Assembly (NCBI GenBank): GCA_021154065.1
Contig: JAJKJG010000096.1
Coordinates: 1-17,907, forward strand
Length of the DNA: 17,907 nt
Direction of reading: 5' to 3'
Source of the DNA: Methylobacterium sp.
Lineage (GTDB): Bacteria > Pseudomonadota > Alphaproteobacteria > Rhizobiales > Beijerinckiaceae
Translations under genes and position numbers: made by a program
Shown here: piece after piece, positions 7,999-14,776 of the stretch
How positions within the stretch are numbered: the first letter of the stretch is position 1
How the letters are laid out: each line of letters starts with the position of its first letter
The notes under the pieces: generated by a model
The model's database searches: none
What the model saw: the letters and a program-made list of their open reading frames with translations, nothing else
Told to the model about the DNA's origin: nothing

Positions 7999-8087
7999 CG
8001 GCGGCTCCGGAGCCAGTCTCGGGCCATCAAGCTGCACCAAAGCGGCGGGGGCGGCGAGTCTTTCGGGTCTCGTCCCGCAGCCGGCCT

Positions 8088-8116
8088 TTGACAGGCCCGG
8101 CGCCGCGCCGCACAAA
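8088..8116 (+). promoter_or_regulatory. Candidate sigma-70 promoter for the asparaginase gene
   Basis: The 143-base gap between the divergent hydrolase and asparaginase genes contains a perfect -35 hexamer, TTGACA, at 8088-8093. Seventeen bases later comes CACAAA at 8111-8116, a weak -10 matching 3 of 6 positions. Transcription would begin near 8123, giving a leader of only about 20 bases. The prediction rests on the -35 box and spacing. Confidence 0.35.
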
Positions 8117-8141
8117 GCCGCGCTCTTTTACAGGCGGCGTC

Positions 8142-9149
8142 ATGGACAATCCGGTTCTGGTCGAGGTCACCCGCGGCGCCGAGGTCGAATCGCGCCATCG
8201 TGGCGCGGTCTCGGTCGTCGACGCCGAGGGCACGGCGGTGCTCGCCGTCGGCGACGTCGAGTGCCGCGTCTATCCGCGCTCGGCCGTCAAGGCGCTGCAG
8301 GCCCTGCCGCTCGTCGAGGGCGGCTTTGCCGACACGTACCGGCTGACGGACGCCGAGATCGCGCTCGCCTGCGCCTCGCATGCCGGCGAGCCCGAGCACG
8401 TCGCCGCCGCCGCCGCGATGCTCAAGAAGGCCGGGCAGCCGCCGAGCTGCCTCGAATGCGGCACCCACTGGCCGCTCGGCGAGGACGCGGCCCGGACGCT
8501 CGCCGCCTCGGGCGGGCAGCCGGGGCCGCTGCACAACAACTGCTCGGGCAAGCACGCCGGCTTCGTCTGCCTCGCCTGCGGCCTCGGCGCCGACCCGGAA
8601 GGCTATGTCAGGCCGGAGCACCCGGTGCAGCGCGCGGTCGGCGCGGCGCTCGAGGACCTCACCGGTGCGTCGCACGCGGCCGAGACGCGCGGCATCGACG
8701 GCTGCTCGATCCCGACCTACGCCGTGCCGCTGCCGGCGCTCGCCTTCGGCTTCGCGAAGTTCGGCGCCGGCGTCGGCCTGTCGAAGGGCTGCGCGCGGGC
8801 AGCCGAGCGGATCCGCGGCGCCGTCGCCGCACACCCGTTCATGGTGTCGGGCACCGGCCGGTTCGACACGCGCGTCATGGAGCGCCTCGGCGCGCGGGTC
8901 TTCGTCAAAACCGGCGCCGAGGGCGTCCACTGCGCGGCGCTTCCGGAGCTCGGCTACGGCGTCGCCGTGAAATGCGACGACGGCGCCAAGCGCGCCGCGG
9001 AGGTCGTCATGGCGAGCGTGATCCTGCGCTTCCTCCGGCTCGACGACGAGGAGCGCGCGTTCCTGCAGGGGTTCGCCCGGCGCCGGCTCGACAATTGGAA
9101 CGGCATCGTCACCGGCGAGATCCGCCCGACCGAAGCGCTGAGTGACTGA
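8142..9149 (+). CDS. L-asparaginase, Rhizobium etli type II (zinc-dependent class 3)
   Basis: A 335-residue enzyme predicted to hydrolyse L-asparagine to aspartate and ammonia. It belongs to the R. etli asparaginase II family, unrelated to the E. coli type I/II enzymes. The two Ser-Lys catalytic elements reported for this family are present: Ser47-x-x-Lys50 in PRSAVK and Ser79 in CASHAGE. The metal-site region HNNCSGKH carries Cys134 and Lys137, and Cys188 sits in DGCSIP. Other family blocks are CLECGTHWP, GTGRFDT and VFVKTGAEGVHC. The numbering runs one below the published Ser48/Lys51/Ser80/Cys135/Lys138/Cys189, so the gene is full length. The ATG at 8142 is chosen because conservation starts at MDNPVLVEVTRG; the 18 extra codons upstream overlap the putative promoter. 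There is no signal peptide, so it is cytoplasmic. Confidence 0.95.
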   Translation: MDNPVLVEVTRGAEVESRHRGAVSVVDAEGTAVLAVGDVECRVYPRSAVKALQALPLVEGGFADTYRLTDAEIALACASHAGEPEHVAAAAAMLKKAGQPPSCLECGTHWPLGEDAARTLAASGGQPGPLHNNCSGKHAGFVCLACGLGADPEGYVRPEHPVQRAVGAALEDLTGASHAAETRGIDGCSIPTYAVPLPALAFGFAKFGAGVGLSKGCARAAERIRGAVAAHPFMVSGTGRFDTRVMERLGARVFVKTGAEGVHCAALPELGYGVAVKCDDGAKRAAEVVMASVILRFLRLDDEERAFLQGFARRRLDNWNGIVTGEIRPTEALSD

Positions 9150-9194
9150 GGTTGCGGAGCCATAAGCGGCGTGTCGCTTTCTGGCCGAAAGCGG

Positions 9195-9234
9195 AACGTC
9201 TGCTTTCGGACTACCAACCGGCAAAGCGGACGTT
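9195..9234. repeat. Inverted repeat in the gap between asparaginase and AraC-TPR genes
   Basis: AACGTCTGCTTT (9195-9206) faces AAAGCGGACGTT (9223-9234) across 16 bases, pairing at 11 of 12 positions. The gap 9150-9299, between two genes whose 3' ends meet, holds nothing else recognisable. A related motif, AATGTCCGCTTT, with a facing GGACATT, occurs at 12671-12734, so this looks like a degenerate copy of a dispersed intergenic repeat. No T-run follows, so a terminator role is not supported by composition. Confidence 0.45.
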
Positions 9235-9299
9235 CAGGTTGGGCAGGCTGTTAGGCAGCTTCTGACCCGGAGCAGACGATCGCCTTCTGCTAAGAAAGA

Positions 9300-10469
9300 T
9301 CAAGCTTGAGGCACTCCGGCAACCGCGAGGCCGTCCCCGAGGCGGCCCATGAAGGCTGGTGTGAATGGCCATGCCCGCCGCGCTACAGAGACCGTCAGAT
9401 CGGGATCCTTTCGCAGCAGTTCGCGCCCCATCCGGCGAGCTTCCGCTCGGGCTCCCGCGAGGGCCATCGCGGCGACTCCTACTCGCTCTCCCCAGAACGA
9501 TCCCGGGCCCGCCTCGACGCCGCTGCGCACCCAAAGGGCCGCCCGCTCGTACCGCTCCGCGTTGAAATGCGCGCACCCCATGCCGATGAATCCGAGGTGT
9601 CGCAGCGGCTCGAATGGCATGAGGTGAAGCGCGGTACGAAGCTCACGGATAGCTCCGTCGCTGTCCCCGAGATACGCCGACATCCAACCGCGACGAACCC
9701 AGGCATACGGCATCCATGGATCAAGCGACAAAGCACGTTCGAGTCGACGGTCGGCTTCATCGAGCCGGTGGAGAAGCACCAGCGCGCCGCTGCTGAGCGT
9801 CAACGTCAACGGTTCATGGGGCGCCAGACGATAGGCTTCGTCGGCCAACGTGCAGGCCCGCTCCCGGTCGAGCTCGGGGGTCGAGCTGAAGCCGTGGGCG
9901 GCGCGTTGTCCCCAGCACCACGCGGCTATCGCCTTCGGCAACCCATACGTCGGCGCAAGCTCCTGTGGACGCTCGAGCGCTTCCAGAGCGGCGTTGCACT
10001 CCTTGGGGGCGACAGCGAAAGCAAGGGGGAGCACTCTGAGCGTCAATCTCATCGACTCGTCGAGGTCGCCGTCAGGGTCGCTTCCCGAAGACCCTCGGCC
10101 CTGAAGCGTCGTTGACGGAAGCTCACCGTAGGCTTCGCGGTATTGGCCCGCGAAACGGCCCAGCTGGGTGAACCCGCTGGCAAGGGCGATCTGGGTCACG
10201 GTTGTCCCGGGAGCGGGATTCAGGAGTTCTTGCCGTGCTCGGGCGAGCCGCATTCGGCGCAGCCATTCGAGCGGCGTTGTGCCGAGAAAGGCCTTGAAGT
10301 GCGCCTCGAGGGTCCGAGGCCGAACTCCAGCGGCGACAGCGAGCGTTTCGAGCTGAACCGGCTCACCCAGGTGAGCGCGAAGCCACTCGAGAGCGCGAAC
10401 CAAGTCGCCCGGCATCGGCGCCGCGCCATCTTGGCGTCTGATCGAGCCACTCGGCGCATCGGGTGACAT
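9300..10469 (-). CDS. AraC-type HTH / TPR fusion transcriptional regulator
   Basis: A 389-residue predicted cytoplasmic regulator. Residues about 20-115 form an AraC-family DNA-binding domain with two helix-turn-helices (LETLAVAAGVRPRTLEAHFK and VTQIALASGFTQLGRFAGQY). It is at the N-terminus rather than the usual C-terminus. From about 130 to the end comes a helical TPR-like region (ALEALERPQELAPTYG, LDEADRRLERALSLDP, RRGWMSAYLGDSDGAIREL, HFNAERYERAALWVRSGV), similar in style to the C-terminal halves of TPR-bearing adenylate cyclases and CadC-like regulators. No small-molecule cupin sensor is present, so the TPR part probably senses a protein or peptide partner. The start may instead be Met19 (10415), just before the conserved HTH; neither start has a strong ribosome site. 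It is divergent from the exported TPR-like gene, which it may control. Confidence 0.85.
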   Translation of the reverse strand: MSPDAPSGSIRRQDGAAPMPGDLVRALEWLRAHLGEPVQLETLAVAAGVRPRTLEAHFKAFLGTTPLEWLRRMRLARARQELLNPAPGTTVTQIALASGFTQLGRFAGQYREAYGELPSTTLQGRGSSGSDPDGDLDESMRLTLRVLPLAFAVAPKECNAALEALERPQELAPTYGLPKAIAAWCWGQRAAHGFSSTPELDRERACTLADEAYRLAPHEPLTLTLSSGALVLLHRLDEADRRLERALSLDPWMPYAWVRRGWMSAYLGDSDGAIRELRTALHLMPFEPLRHLGFIGMGCAHFNAERYERAALWVRSGVEAGPGSFWGERVGVAAMALAGARAEARRMGRELLRKDPDLTVSVARRAWPFTPAFMGRLGDGLAVAGVPQA

Positions 10470-10525
10470 ACGGCGGGCCTCAGATCAAGAGCTTGGCTCT
10501 GAGCCGCAACGTAATGCGTTCTCGG

Positions 10526-10554
10526 CGATTTTTGAACCGTCGCTGCGAAAATCG
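10526..10554. promoter_or_regulatory. Dyad, possible operator in the AraC-TPR / exported TPR-like intergenic region
   Basis: CGATTTT (10526-10532) and AAAATCG (10548-10554) form a perfect 7-base dyad with a 15-base spacer, about one and a half to two helical turns between arm centres. It overlaps a possible plus-strand promoter: TTGAAC at 10532-10537, a 17-base spacer, then AATAGC at 10555-10560 (weak). The site sits in the 155-base gap between divergent genes, one of which encodes a DNA-binding protein, the usual place for an autoregulatory operator. Confidence 0.3.
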
Positions 10555-10624
10555 AATAGCGAACCCTCCCCCGACCGCCACAGAATCATCCCTCGGTCGC
10601 GCGCCAAGCTGAGCAGGAGCCACC

Positions 10625-12205
10625 ATGGCGAGAATGACATTAGCAATCGCGGCTGCCTTCGCAGCAGCTTTCCTCACGCAGCCCGCCTCCTCTCAACCCG
10701 AGCAGAAGCTGGGCGCGGTGGAGTTCGAGACCTCGTGCACGCCGGAGGCCCAGAAGCTCTTTGACCTCGGCATGCTGTACCAGCACTCGTTCTGGTACCG
10801 CTCGTCGCAAAGGGCATTCGAGGACGTCTTGAAGGCGGATCCCGCGTGCGGCATCGCCTATTGGGGCATCGCACTGAGCTTGCTCTGGAACCCGCACATC
10901 CCGGCGCCGGCGAACAATCTGGCCGCAGGCGCCGCCGCGCTGGCAAAGGGAAAAAGCGTCGGCGCGAAGACGCAACGCGAGCGCGACTATTTGGACGCGC
11001 TCAGCGCCATGTACGCCGATTCCGACAAGATTGACCATCGCACGCGCATCCAGGCCTATGCTAAGGCCATGGAACAGCTGGCGCAGCGCTATCCGAACGA
11101 CGACGAGGCGCAGATCTTCTACGCGCTCGCCCTCAACACCTCGGCATCACCAGCCGACAAGACCTACGCCAACCAGCTCAAGGGCGCGGCGATCCTCGAG
11201 CCGATCTTCAGGCGCCAGCCGCAGCACCCGGGCGTCGCGCACTACCTGATCCACCTCTACGACGCGCCGCCGATCGCGGAAAAGGGCCTCGACGCTGCGA
11301 GGCGTTACTCCAAGATCGCGCCGGCCGCGGCGCATGCCCAGCATATGCCCTCGCACATCTTCACGCGCGTCGGCTATTGGAAGGACTCGATCGCCTCCAA
11401 TGCCGAATCGGCGCGGGTCGCGGCAGCCGACAAGGAGGGCCACGATCAGCTGCACGCCATGGATTATCTGGCTTACGCCCATCTGCAGCTCGGCGAGGAC
11501 GCGAAGGCGCGAGCGGTCATCGACGATATGACCAAGGTCACCGGCTTCACCGAGACCTTCATCCCCGGGCCGTACGCGCTCGCCGCCTCGCCTGCGCGCT
11601 ATGCGATCGAGCGCGGCGACTGGAAGGCCGCAGCGGAGCTTCAGGTGCGCCCGAGCCCGCTCGCACACGTGCAGGCGATCACGCATTTCGCGCGCGCCCT
11701 TGGGGCTGCGCGCTCAGGCGATCCGGCGGCCGCCCGGGCAGAGATCGCGCGGCTCGTCGAGCTGCGGGATAAGCTGCGTGAGACCAAGGACGCCTACTGG
11801 TCCGAACAGGTCGACATCCAGCGCCAGGTCGCGTCGGCCTGGGTGCTCTACGCCGATGGCAAGCACGACGACGCGCTCAAGGCTATGAGCGCAGCGGCGG
11901 ACGCCGAGGACAAGACCGAGAAGCATCCGGTCACCCCGGGCGTGCCGAAGCCCGCGCGCGAGCTCTATGGAGTGATGCTGCTCGAGCGGGGACTCGCAAA
12001 GGAAGCTCTCGTCGCCTTCGAGGCAACGCTGCAGAAGGAGCCCAATCGGCTCGGCGCCTTGGTCGGGGCGGCGCAAGCGGCGGAGAAGTTGGGCGATAAG
12101 GCCAAGGCACGCGATTATTGCGAGAAGATCGTAGCCATGACGGCCGAAGCCGACGCGACCCGGATCGAAATTGCCGATGCGCGCGCCTTCCTCAAGACGC
12201 CCTGA
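10625..12205 (+). CDS. Exported TPR-like protein with histidine-rich core, function unknown
   Basis: A 526-residue protein with a Sec signal peptide (Met-Ala-Arg start, hydrophobic core LAIAAAFAAAFLTQPASS, mature part from about Gln24). The ATG at 10625 has AGGAG about 5 bases upstream. Helical hairpins resembling TPRs run through it: EAQKLFDLGMLYQHSFWYRS with AFEDVLKADPACGIAYWGIA near the N-terminus, LAYAHLQLGEDAKARAVIDD in the middle, and ALVAFEATLQKEPNRLGALVGA near the C-terminus. The centre has two His clusters outside the normal TPR consensus: His201, His206, His210 (HPGVAHYLIH) and His237, His240, His244 (HAQHMPSHIF). These are spaced as if for metal binding or catalysis. I know this architecture only as a conserved bacterial TPR protein without assigned activity. 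It is divergent from the AraC-TPR regulator and overlaps the next gene. Confidence 0.9.
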   Translation: MARMTLAIAAAFAAAFLTQPASSQPEQKLGAVEFETSCTPEAQKLFDLGMLYQHSFWYRSSQRAFEDVLKADPACGIAYWGIALSLLWNPHIPAPANNLAAGAAALAKGKSVGAKTQRERDYLDALSAMYADSDKIDHRTRIQAYAKAMEQLAQRYPNDDEAQIFYALALNTSASPADKTYANQLKGAAILEPIFRRQPQHPGVAHYLIHLYDAPPIAEKGLDAARRYSKIAPAAAHAQHMPSHIFTRVGYWKDSIASNAESARVAAADKEGHDQLHAMDYLAYAHLQLGEDAKARAVIDDMTKVTGFTETFIPGPYALAASPARYAIERGDWKAAAELQVRPSPLAHVQAITHFARALGAARSGDPAAARAEIARLVELRDKLRETKDAYWSEQVDIQRQVASAWVLYADGKHDDALKAMSAAADAEDKTEKHPVTPGVPKPARELYGVMLLERGLAKEALVAFEATLQKEPNRLGALVGAAQAAEKLGDKAKARDYCEKIVAMTAEADATRIEIADARAFLKTP

Positions 12206-12605
12206 CCCGCCGCAGCCAATCCTGGGCGGCCTCACGGGGACGCCCATTCTGCTGGTCGCGTTGGCTTTGCTCTCCGCGCCGGCAGGGGCCCGCTCCCTCG
12301 AGGTCGTCGGAAACGCCGGTCACCTGGGCGAATGGGAACTCAGCGCGACGTTGACACAAACCGGGCCGCATAGATTCTCCGGACCCTTGAGCATGACGCA
12401 TGTCGGTATTTGCACGCAGGACGGCCCGGAGCGGAAAACGGGCGAGATACGTTTGGAAAGGCCAGAGTCGTCCTCTCGTCTGCGAGCGACTCTCTTCGTC
12501 GACGGCGTCGAATGCACCTACGCCGGAACTCTGTCCGGCTCCTATTCCGGATTGATGAATTGCCCAGACCGGCGTCCGGTGCCCTTGATCATGTGGGTAA
12601 AATAA
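12177..12605 (+). CDS. Small exported protein of unknown function
   Basis: A 142-residue protein with an N-terminal polar segment, then a hydrophobic stretch (PILLVALALLSAPAGARS) that looks like a signal peptide. The mature part is beta-rich: VVGNAGHLGEWELSATLTQ, FSGPLSMTHVGICTQDGP, GEIRLERP, SRLRATLFVDGVECTYAG, TLSGSYSGLMNCPDRRPVPL. Three cysteines lie in the mature region. The alternating pattern and the non-repetitive composition support a real gene. The ATG at 12177 overlaps the end of the exported TPR-like gene by 29 bases in another frame; a TTG at 12171 is also possible, and no clear ribosome site was seen, so the start is uncertain and coupling is likely. The pair of exported products suggests a shared envelope role. 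No function is assigned. Confidence 0.65.
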   Translation: MRAPSSRRPDPPQPILGGLTGTPILLVALALLSAPAGARSLEVVGNAGHLGEWELSATLTQTGPHRFSGPLSMTHVGICTQDGPERKTGEIRLERPESSSRLRATLFVDGVECTYAGTLSGSYSGLMNCPDRRPVPLIMWVK

Positions 12606-12670
12606 AGGTCGGTTCCTCCGCGAGTGAAGGTCTGCAGTGGGTACGGGCAGACCTGTTGACCGACTACTGC

Positions 12671-12734
12671 AATGTCCGCTTTTAGGACGCCGAGATGCCC
12701 GCCTTTGCGACCGGGATGGGCGCGAAAGGACATT
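12671..12734. repeat. Degenerate intergenic repeat with facing AATGTCC/GGACATT arms
   Basis: AATGTCC (12671-12677, continuing GCTTTT) faces GGACATT (12728-12734, preceded by GCGAAA) across about 50 bases. The motif AATGTCCGCTTT differs at two positions from AACGTCTGCTTT at 9195. The 215-base gap 12606-12820 holds no supported gene. Its content looks like decayed dispersed-repeat sequence of the kind common in rhizobial genomes. Confidence 0.4.
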
Positions 12735-12820
12735 AGAGGAGCGCGGACGCAACTTCCGCTCCTGGCATAAAACCGACCTTGGCCATCTCCGCTGTAAGCG
12801 GTTTATGGTGCCCGACTAGC

Positions 12821-13267
12821 TCACGACACCGCGCGCTTGACGGCCGCGGCGGCTTTGCGGTTGGCGTTGTCCTGCGCCTTGTCGGCGGCTTTTGCCGCCT
12901 TTTCGGCCATGAAGCCCTTGGCCCGCTCCTCGCAGCGCTTGCGGATCTCCTCGAGCTCCTCCTCGGTCAGCCGCTCGATGCCGATGTAGAGGTTCTGCGC
13001 CGCCGAGGTGCGGATGAGCTCGTCGAGCTTGACCTGGATCGCCGCCCCGTCCCGGTTCTGGGTGTTCTGGATCAGGAACACCATCAGGAACGTGACGATG
13101 GTGGTGCCGGTGTTGATGATCAGCTGCCAGGTGTCGGAATAGCCGAACATCGGCCCGGTGATCGCCCAGACGAGGATGATCAGGATCGCCGCCACGAAGG
13201 TGAACGGCCGGCCCGAGGCGTGCGCGACGTGGGTCGCGATATCGGTAAAGGTCTTCGAGAGCCACAT
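12821..13267 (-). CDS. Low-affinity iron permease family membrane protein
   Basis: A 148-residue inner-membrane protein. Two membrane segments are clear: FTFVAAILIILVWAITGPMF (about 22-41) and TIVTFLMVFLIQNTQN (about 56-71). The block WAITGP.FGYSDTWQLIINTGTTIVTFLMVFLIQNTQNRD is the hallmark of the bacterial low-affinity iron permease (Fet4-related) family, followed by the conserved cytoplasmic helix LDELIRTSAAQN. The tail (about 110-148) is rich in Ala and Lys. The ATG at 13265-13267 has GAGG upstream; longer readings are not conserved. Iron transport is inferred from the family name, since bacterial members are small and mostly untested. It lies 95 bases downstream of the dehalogenase-type pseudogene on the same strand. 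Confidence 0.85.
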   Translation of the reverse strand: MWLSKTFTDIATHVAHASGRPFTFVAAILIILVWAITGPMFGYSDTWQLIINTGTTIVTFLMVFLIQNTQNRDGAAIQVKLDELIRTSAAQNLYIGIERLTEEELEEIRKRCEERAKGFMAEKAAKAADKAQDNANRKAAAAVKRAVS

Positions 13268-13362
13268 GGCGGCCTCGCTCAAGCTTTGCAATTCCAGGAG
13301 AACAAAGCGCGGCGGGGCTTTGGGTTCCCGGTTGAGGCGCTGCCAAAGGCCGCGCCGGCGCC

Positions 13363-14047
13363 TCAAAGGCCGAGGATGCCCGAAAGGTCGGCGACGACAG
13401 CGGCGGGCGGAAGCTCGGCATACTCGTCCGGCAGGCCGGCCCGGTTGACCCACACGGCGCTAAACCCGAAGGCGGCAGCGCCGGCGACGTCCCAGCGGTT
13501 CGAGGAGACGAACACCACCTCCTCCGGGGCGCAGTCGAGCGCCGCGGTGACGAGGGCATAGGTGCGCGGGCTGGTCTTGAACACGCCGGCGGCGTCGACC
13601 GAGAGCACCGCGTCGAGGAGCGGCCCGAGAGCCGCCGATCGGACGGCGCTCGCGAGCATCGCCGGGCTGCCGTTCGAGAGGATGCCGGTGCGAAGCCCGC
13701 GCTCGCGCAGGCCTGCGAGCGTCGCGGCGGCGTCCGGGAAGGCGTCGAGCGTGCCGATAGGCGTCGAGCAGCGGTTCGCGCAAAGCCCGGTCGACCGTCG
13801 GGCAGCGGGCGAATGCGTGATCGAGCGCCCGCTCGGTCAAGGTCCAGAACGGCTCGTAGCGTCCGGCAAGCGACAGCACCCAGCTGTATTCGAGCTGCTT
13901 TGCGCGCCAGACCTCCGACAGCCGCGCCGCATCCGGCCCGACCGCCGCCGCGTGCAGCGCCACCGCCGCATGCACGTCAAACAGCGTGCCGTAGGCGTCG
14001 AACACGACGGCGCGGCGTCCTGCCAGGAGGTCGGCTGACGGCGGCAT
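13363..14047 (-). pseudogene. Haloacid dehalogenase type II-like gene, frameshifted
   Basis: The coding content fits a HAD-superfamily (S)-2-haloacid dehalogenase of about 227 residues, split between two frames. The first part (ATG at 14045-14047) has motif I VFDAYGTLFDV with the nucleophilic Asp, and runs through LLDAYR. It then loses sense near 13751-13760. In the shifted frame the protein resumes as LDAFPDAAATLAGLRERG, with motif II ILSNGSP, Lys motif FKTSPRTY, and motif IV VSSNRWDVAGAAAFGF, ending at a TGA at 13363-13365. All catalytic motifs are intact, and one extra base (for example the G at 13753) explains the break. It may be a recent pseudogene or a sequence error. If unbroken it would cleave haloacids or a phosphorylated or halogenated small molecule. 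Confidence 0.85.
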
Positions 14048-14201
14048 GGCGGCTCCGATTCGGCCTTATGCGGCAAAGCTAGCGCGGCGTCGGGGCGCCC
14101 GGGCGCCCTCCCATCGGGGTCGAGCCGGCCGATACGCTAGCAGACCAACCGCCAGTCGAGTACGGTGCGGCGCAGCCCGCGGGGTTGAGCAGGAGATAGA
14201 C

Positions 14202-14624
14202 ATGGCCAAGACGGTGACGATCGGCTCCGCCGCTTTCAAGAACATCTTTCTGCGGCTCGATGGGACGGGCGTGACCCAGCCCATCGGCCCCGGCGGCGGC
14301 GTGGCTAACGCCCAGTTCGGCCCGGGACCGATGCAGCAGTTCAGGCTGGAGGACCAGGCCGACGGCTCGGTCGCGATCGCATCCGTGGCTTTCCCGAAAG
14401 TCTACCTGCGTCTCGACGGGAGAGGCATCACCGCCCCTGGGAACGGCGGCGTCGTGAACGCGCAATTCGGCGTCGGGCCATGGGAGAAATTCCAGGTCGA
14501 GCCGCAGGACGACGGCAGTTACTGCTTCCTGTCGCGGGAATTCCCGAACGTCTATCTGCGCCTCGACGGCACCGGCATCACCGCCCCGCTGCCGTCGGGC
14601 GGCGGCACGGTGAACGCCCAATAA
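14202..14624 (+). CDS. Beta-trefoil repeat protein, third repeat cut by an in-frame TAA
   Basis: A 140-residue cytoplasmic protein with a strong ribosome site (AGGAGA, 5 bases before the ATG at 14202). It contains three internal repeats of about 49 residues: NIFLRLDGTGVTQP...VANAQFGPGPMQQFRLE, KVYLRLDGRGITAP...VVNAQFGVGPWEKFQVE and NVYLRLDGTGITAP...TVNAQ. The third stops at TAA (14622-14624), exactly where the others have Phe. After the TAA the same frame reads TNNGGLAEFIVTDV and ends at TGA 14667-14669. That tail supplies the last strand expected of a three-fold beta-trefoil, since AEFIVTD aligns with QQFRLED and EKFQVEP. The GPWEKF style resembles fascin-like and carbohydrate-binding trefoils. 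Ligand unknown. The TAA may be a true truncation, a read-through stop or a sequence error. Confidence 0.85.
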   Translation: MAKTVTIGSAAFKNIFLRLDGTGVTQPIGPGGGVANAQFGPGPMQQFRLEDQADGSVAIASVAFPKVYLRLDGRGITAPGNGGVVNAQFGVGPWEKFQVEPQDDGSYCFLSREFPNVYLRLDGTGITAPLPSGGGTVNAQ

Positions 14625-14684
14625 ACCAACAACGGGGGATTGGCCGAGTTCATCGTCACCGACGTGTGACCGGCAGCGATCCGA

Positions 14685-14707
14685 GGGCGGCTTCGGCCGC
14701 CCGTTTT
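14685..14707 (+). terminator. Intrinsic terminator downstream of the beta-trefoil gene
   Basis: GGGCGGC (14685-14691) and GCCGCCC (14696-14702) form a perfect 7-base stem closed by a TTCG loop in the exceptionally stable C(UUCG)G context, followed by GTTTTCTT. It begins 15 bases after the TGA at 14669 and 60 bases after the TAA at 14624. On the opposite strand no T-run follows, so it should stop only plus-strand transcription and not serve the convergent peptidase gene. Confidence 0.85.
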
Positions 14708-14776
14708 CTTGCGCCGGTCGCTTTGCCGCATCAGGGCCGCTCCGATCGACGCGAAGGCCACGAGGCGAGGATCAGC

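Noticed and set aside
7890..9224. 444-codon minus-strand open frame across the asparaginase gene.
   Set aside because: It crosses both the asparaginase gene and the divergent intergenic region and has the composition of a shadow frame.
12637..12819. 60-codon plus-strand frame in the gap before the iron permease-like gene.
   Set aside because: It covers the degenerate repeat, has no ribosome site and no protein-like pattern.
13745..13765. Programmed frameshifting in the dehalogenase-type gene.
   Set aside because: No slippery heptamer, internal ribosome-like site or downstream structure was seen; a plain one-base insertion or sequence error is simpler.
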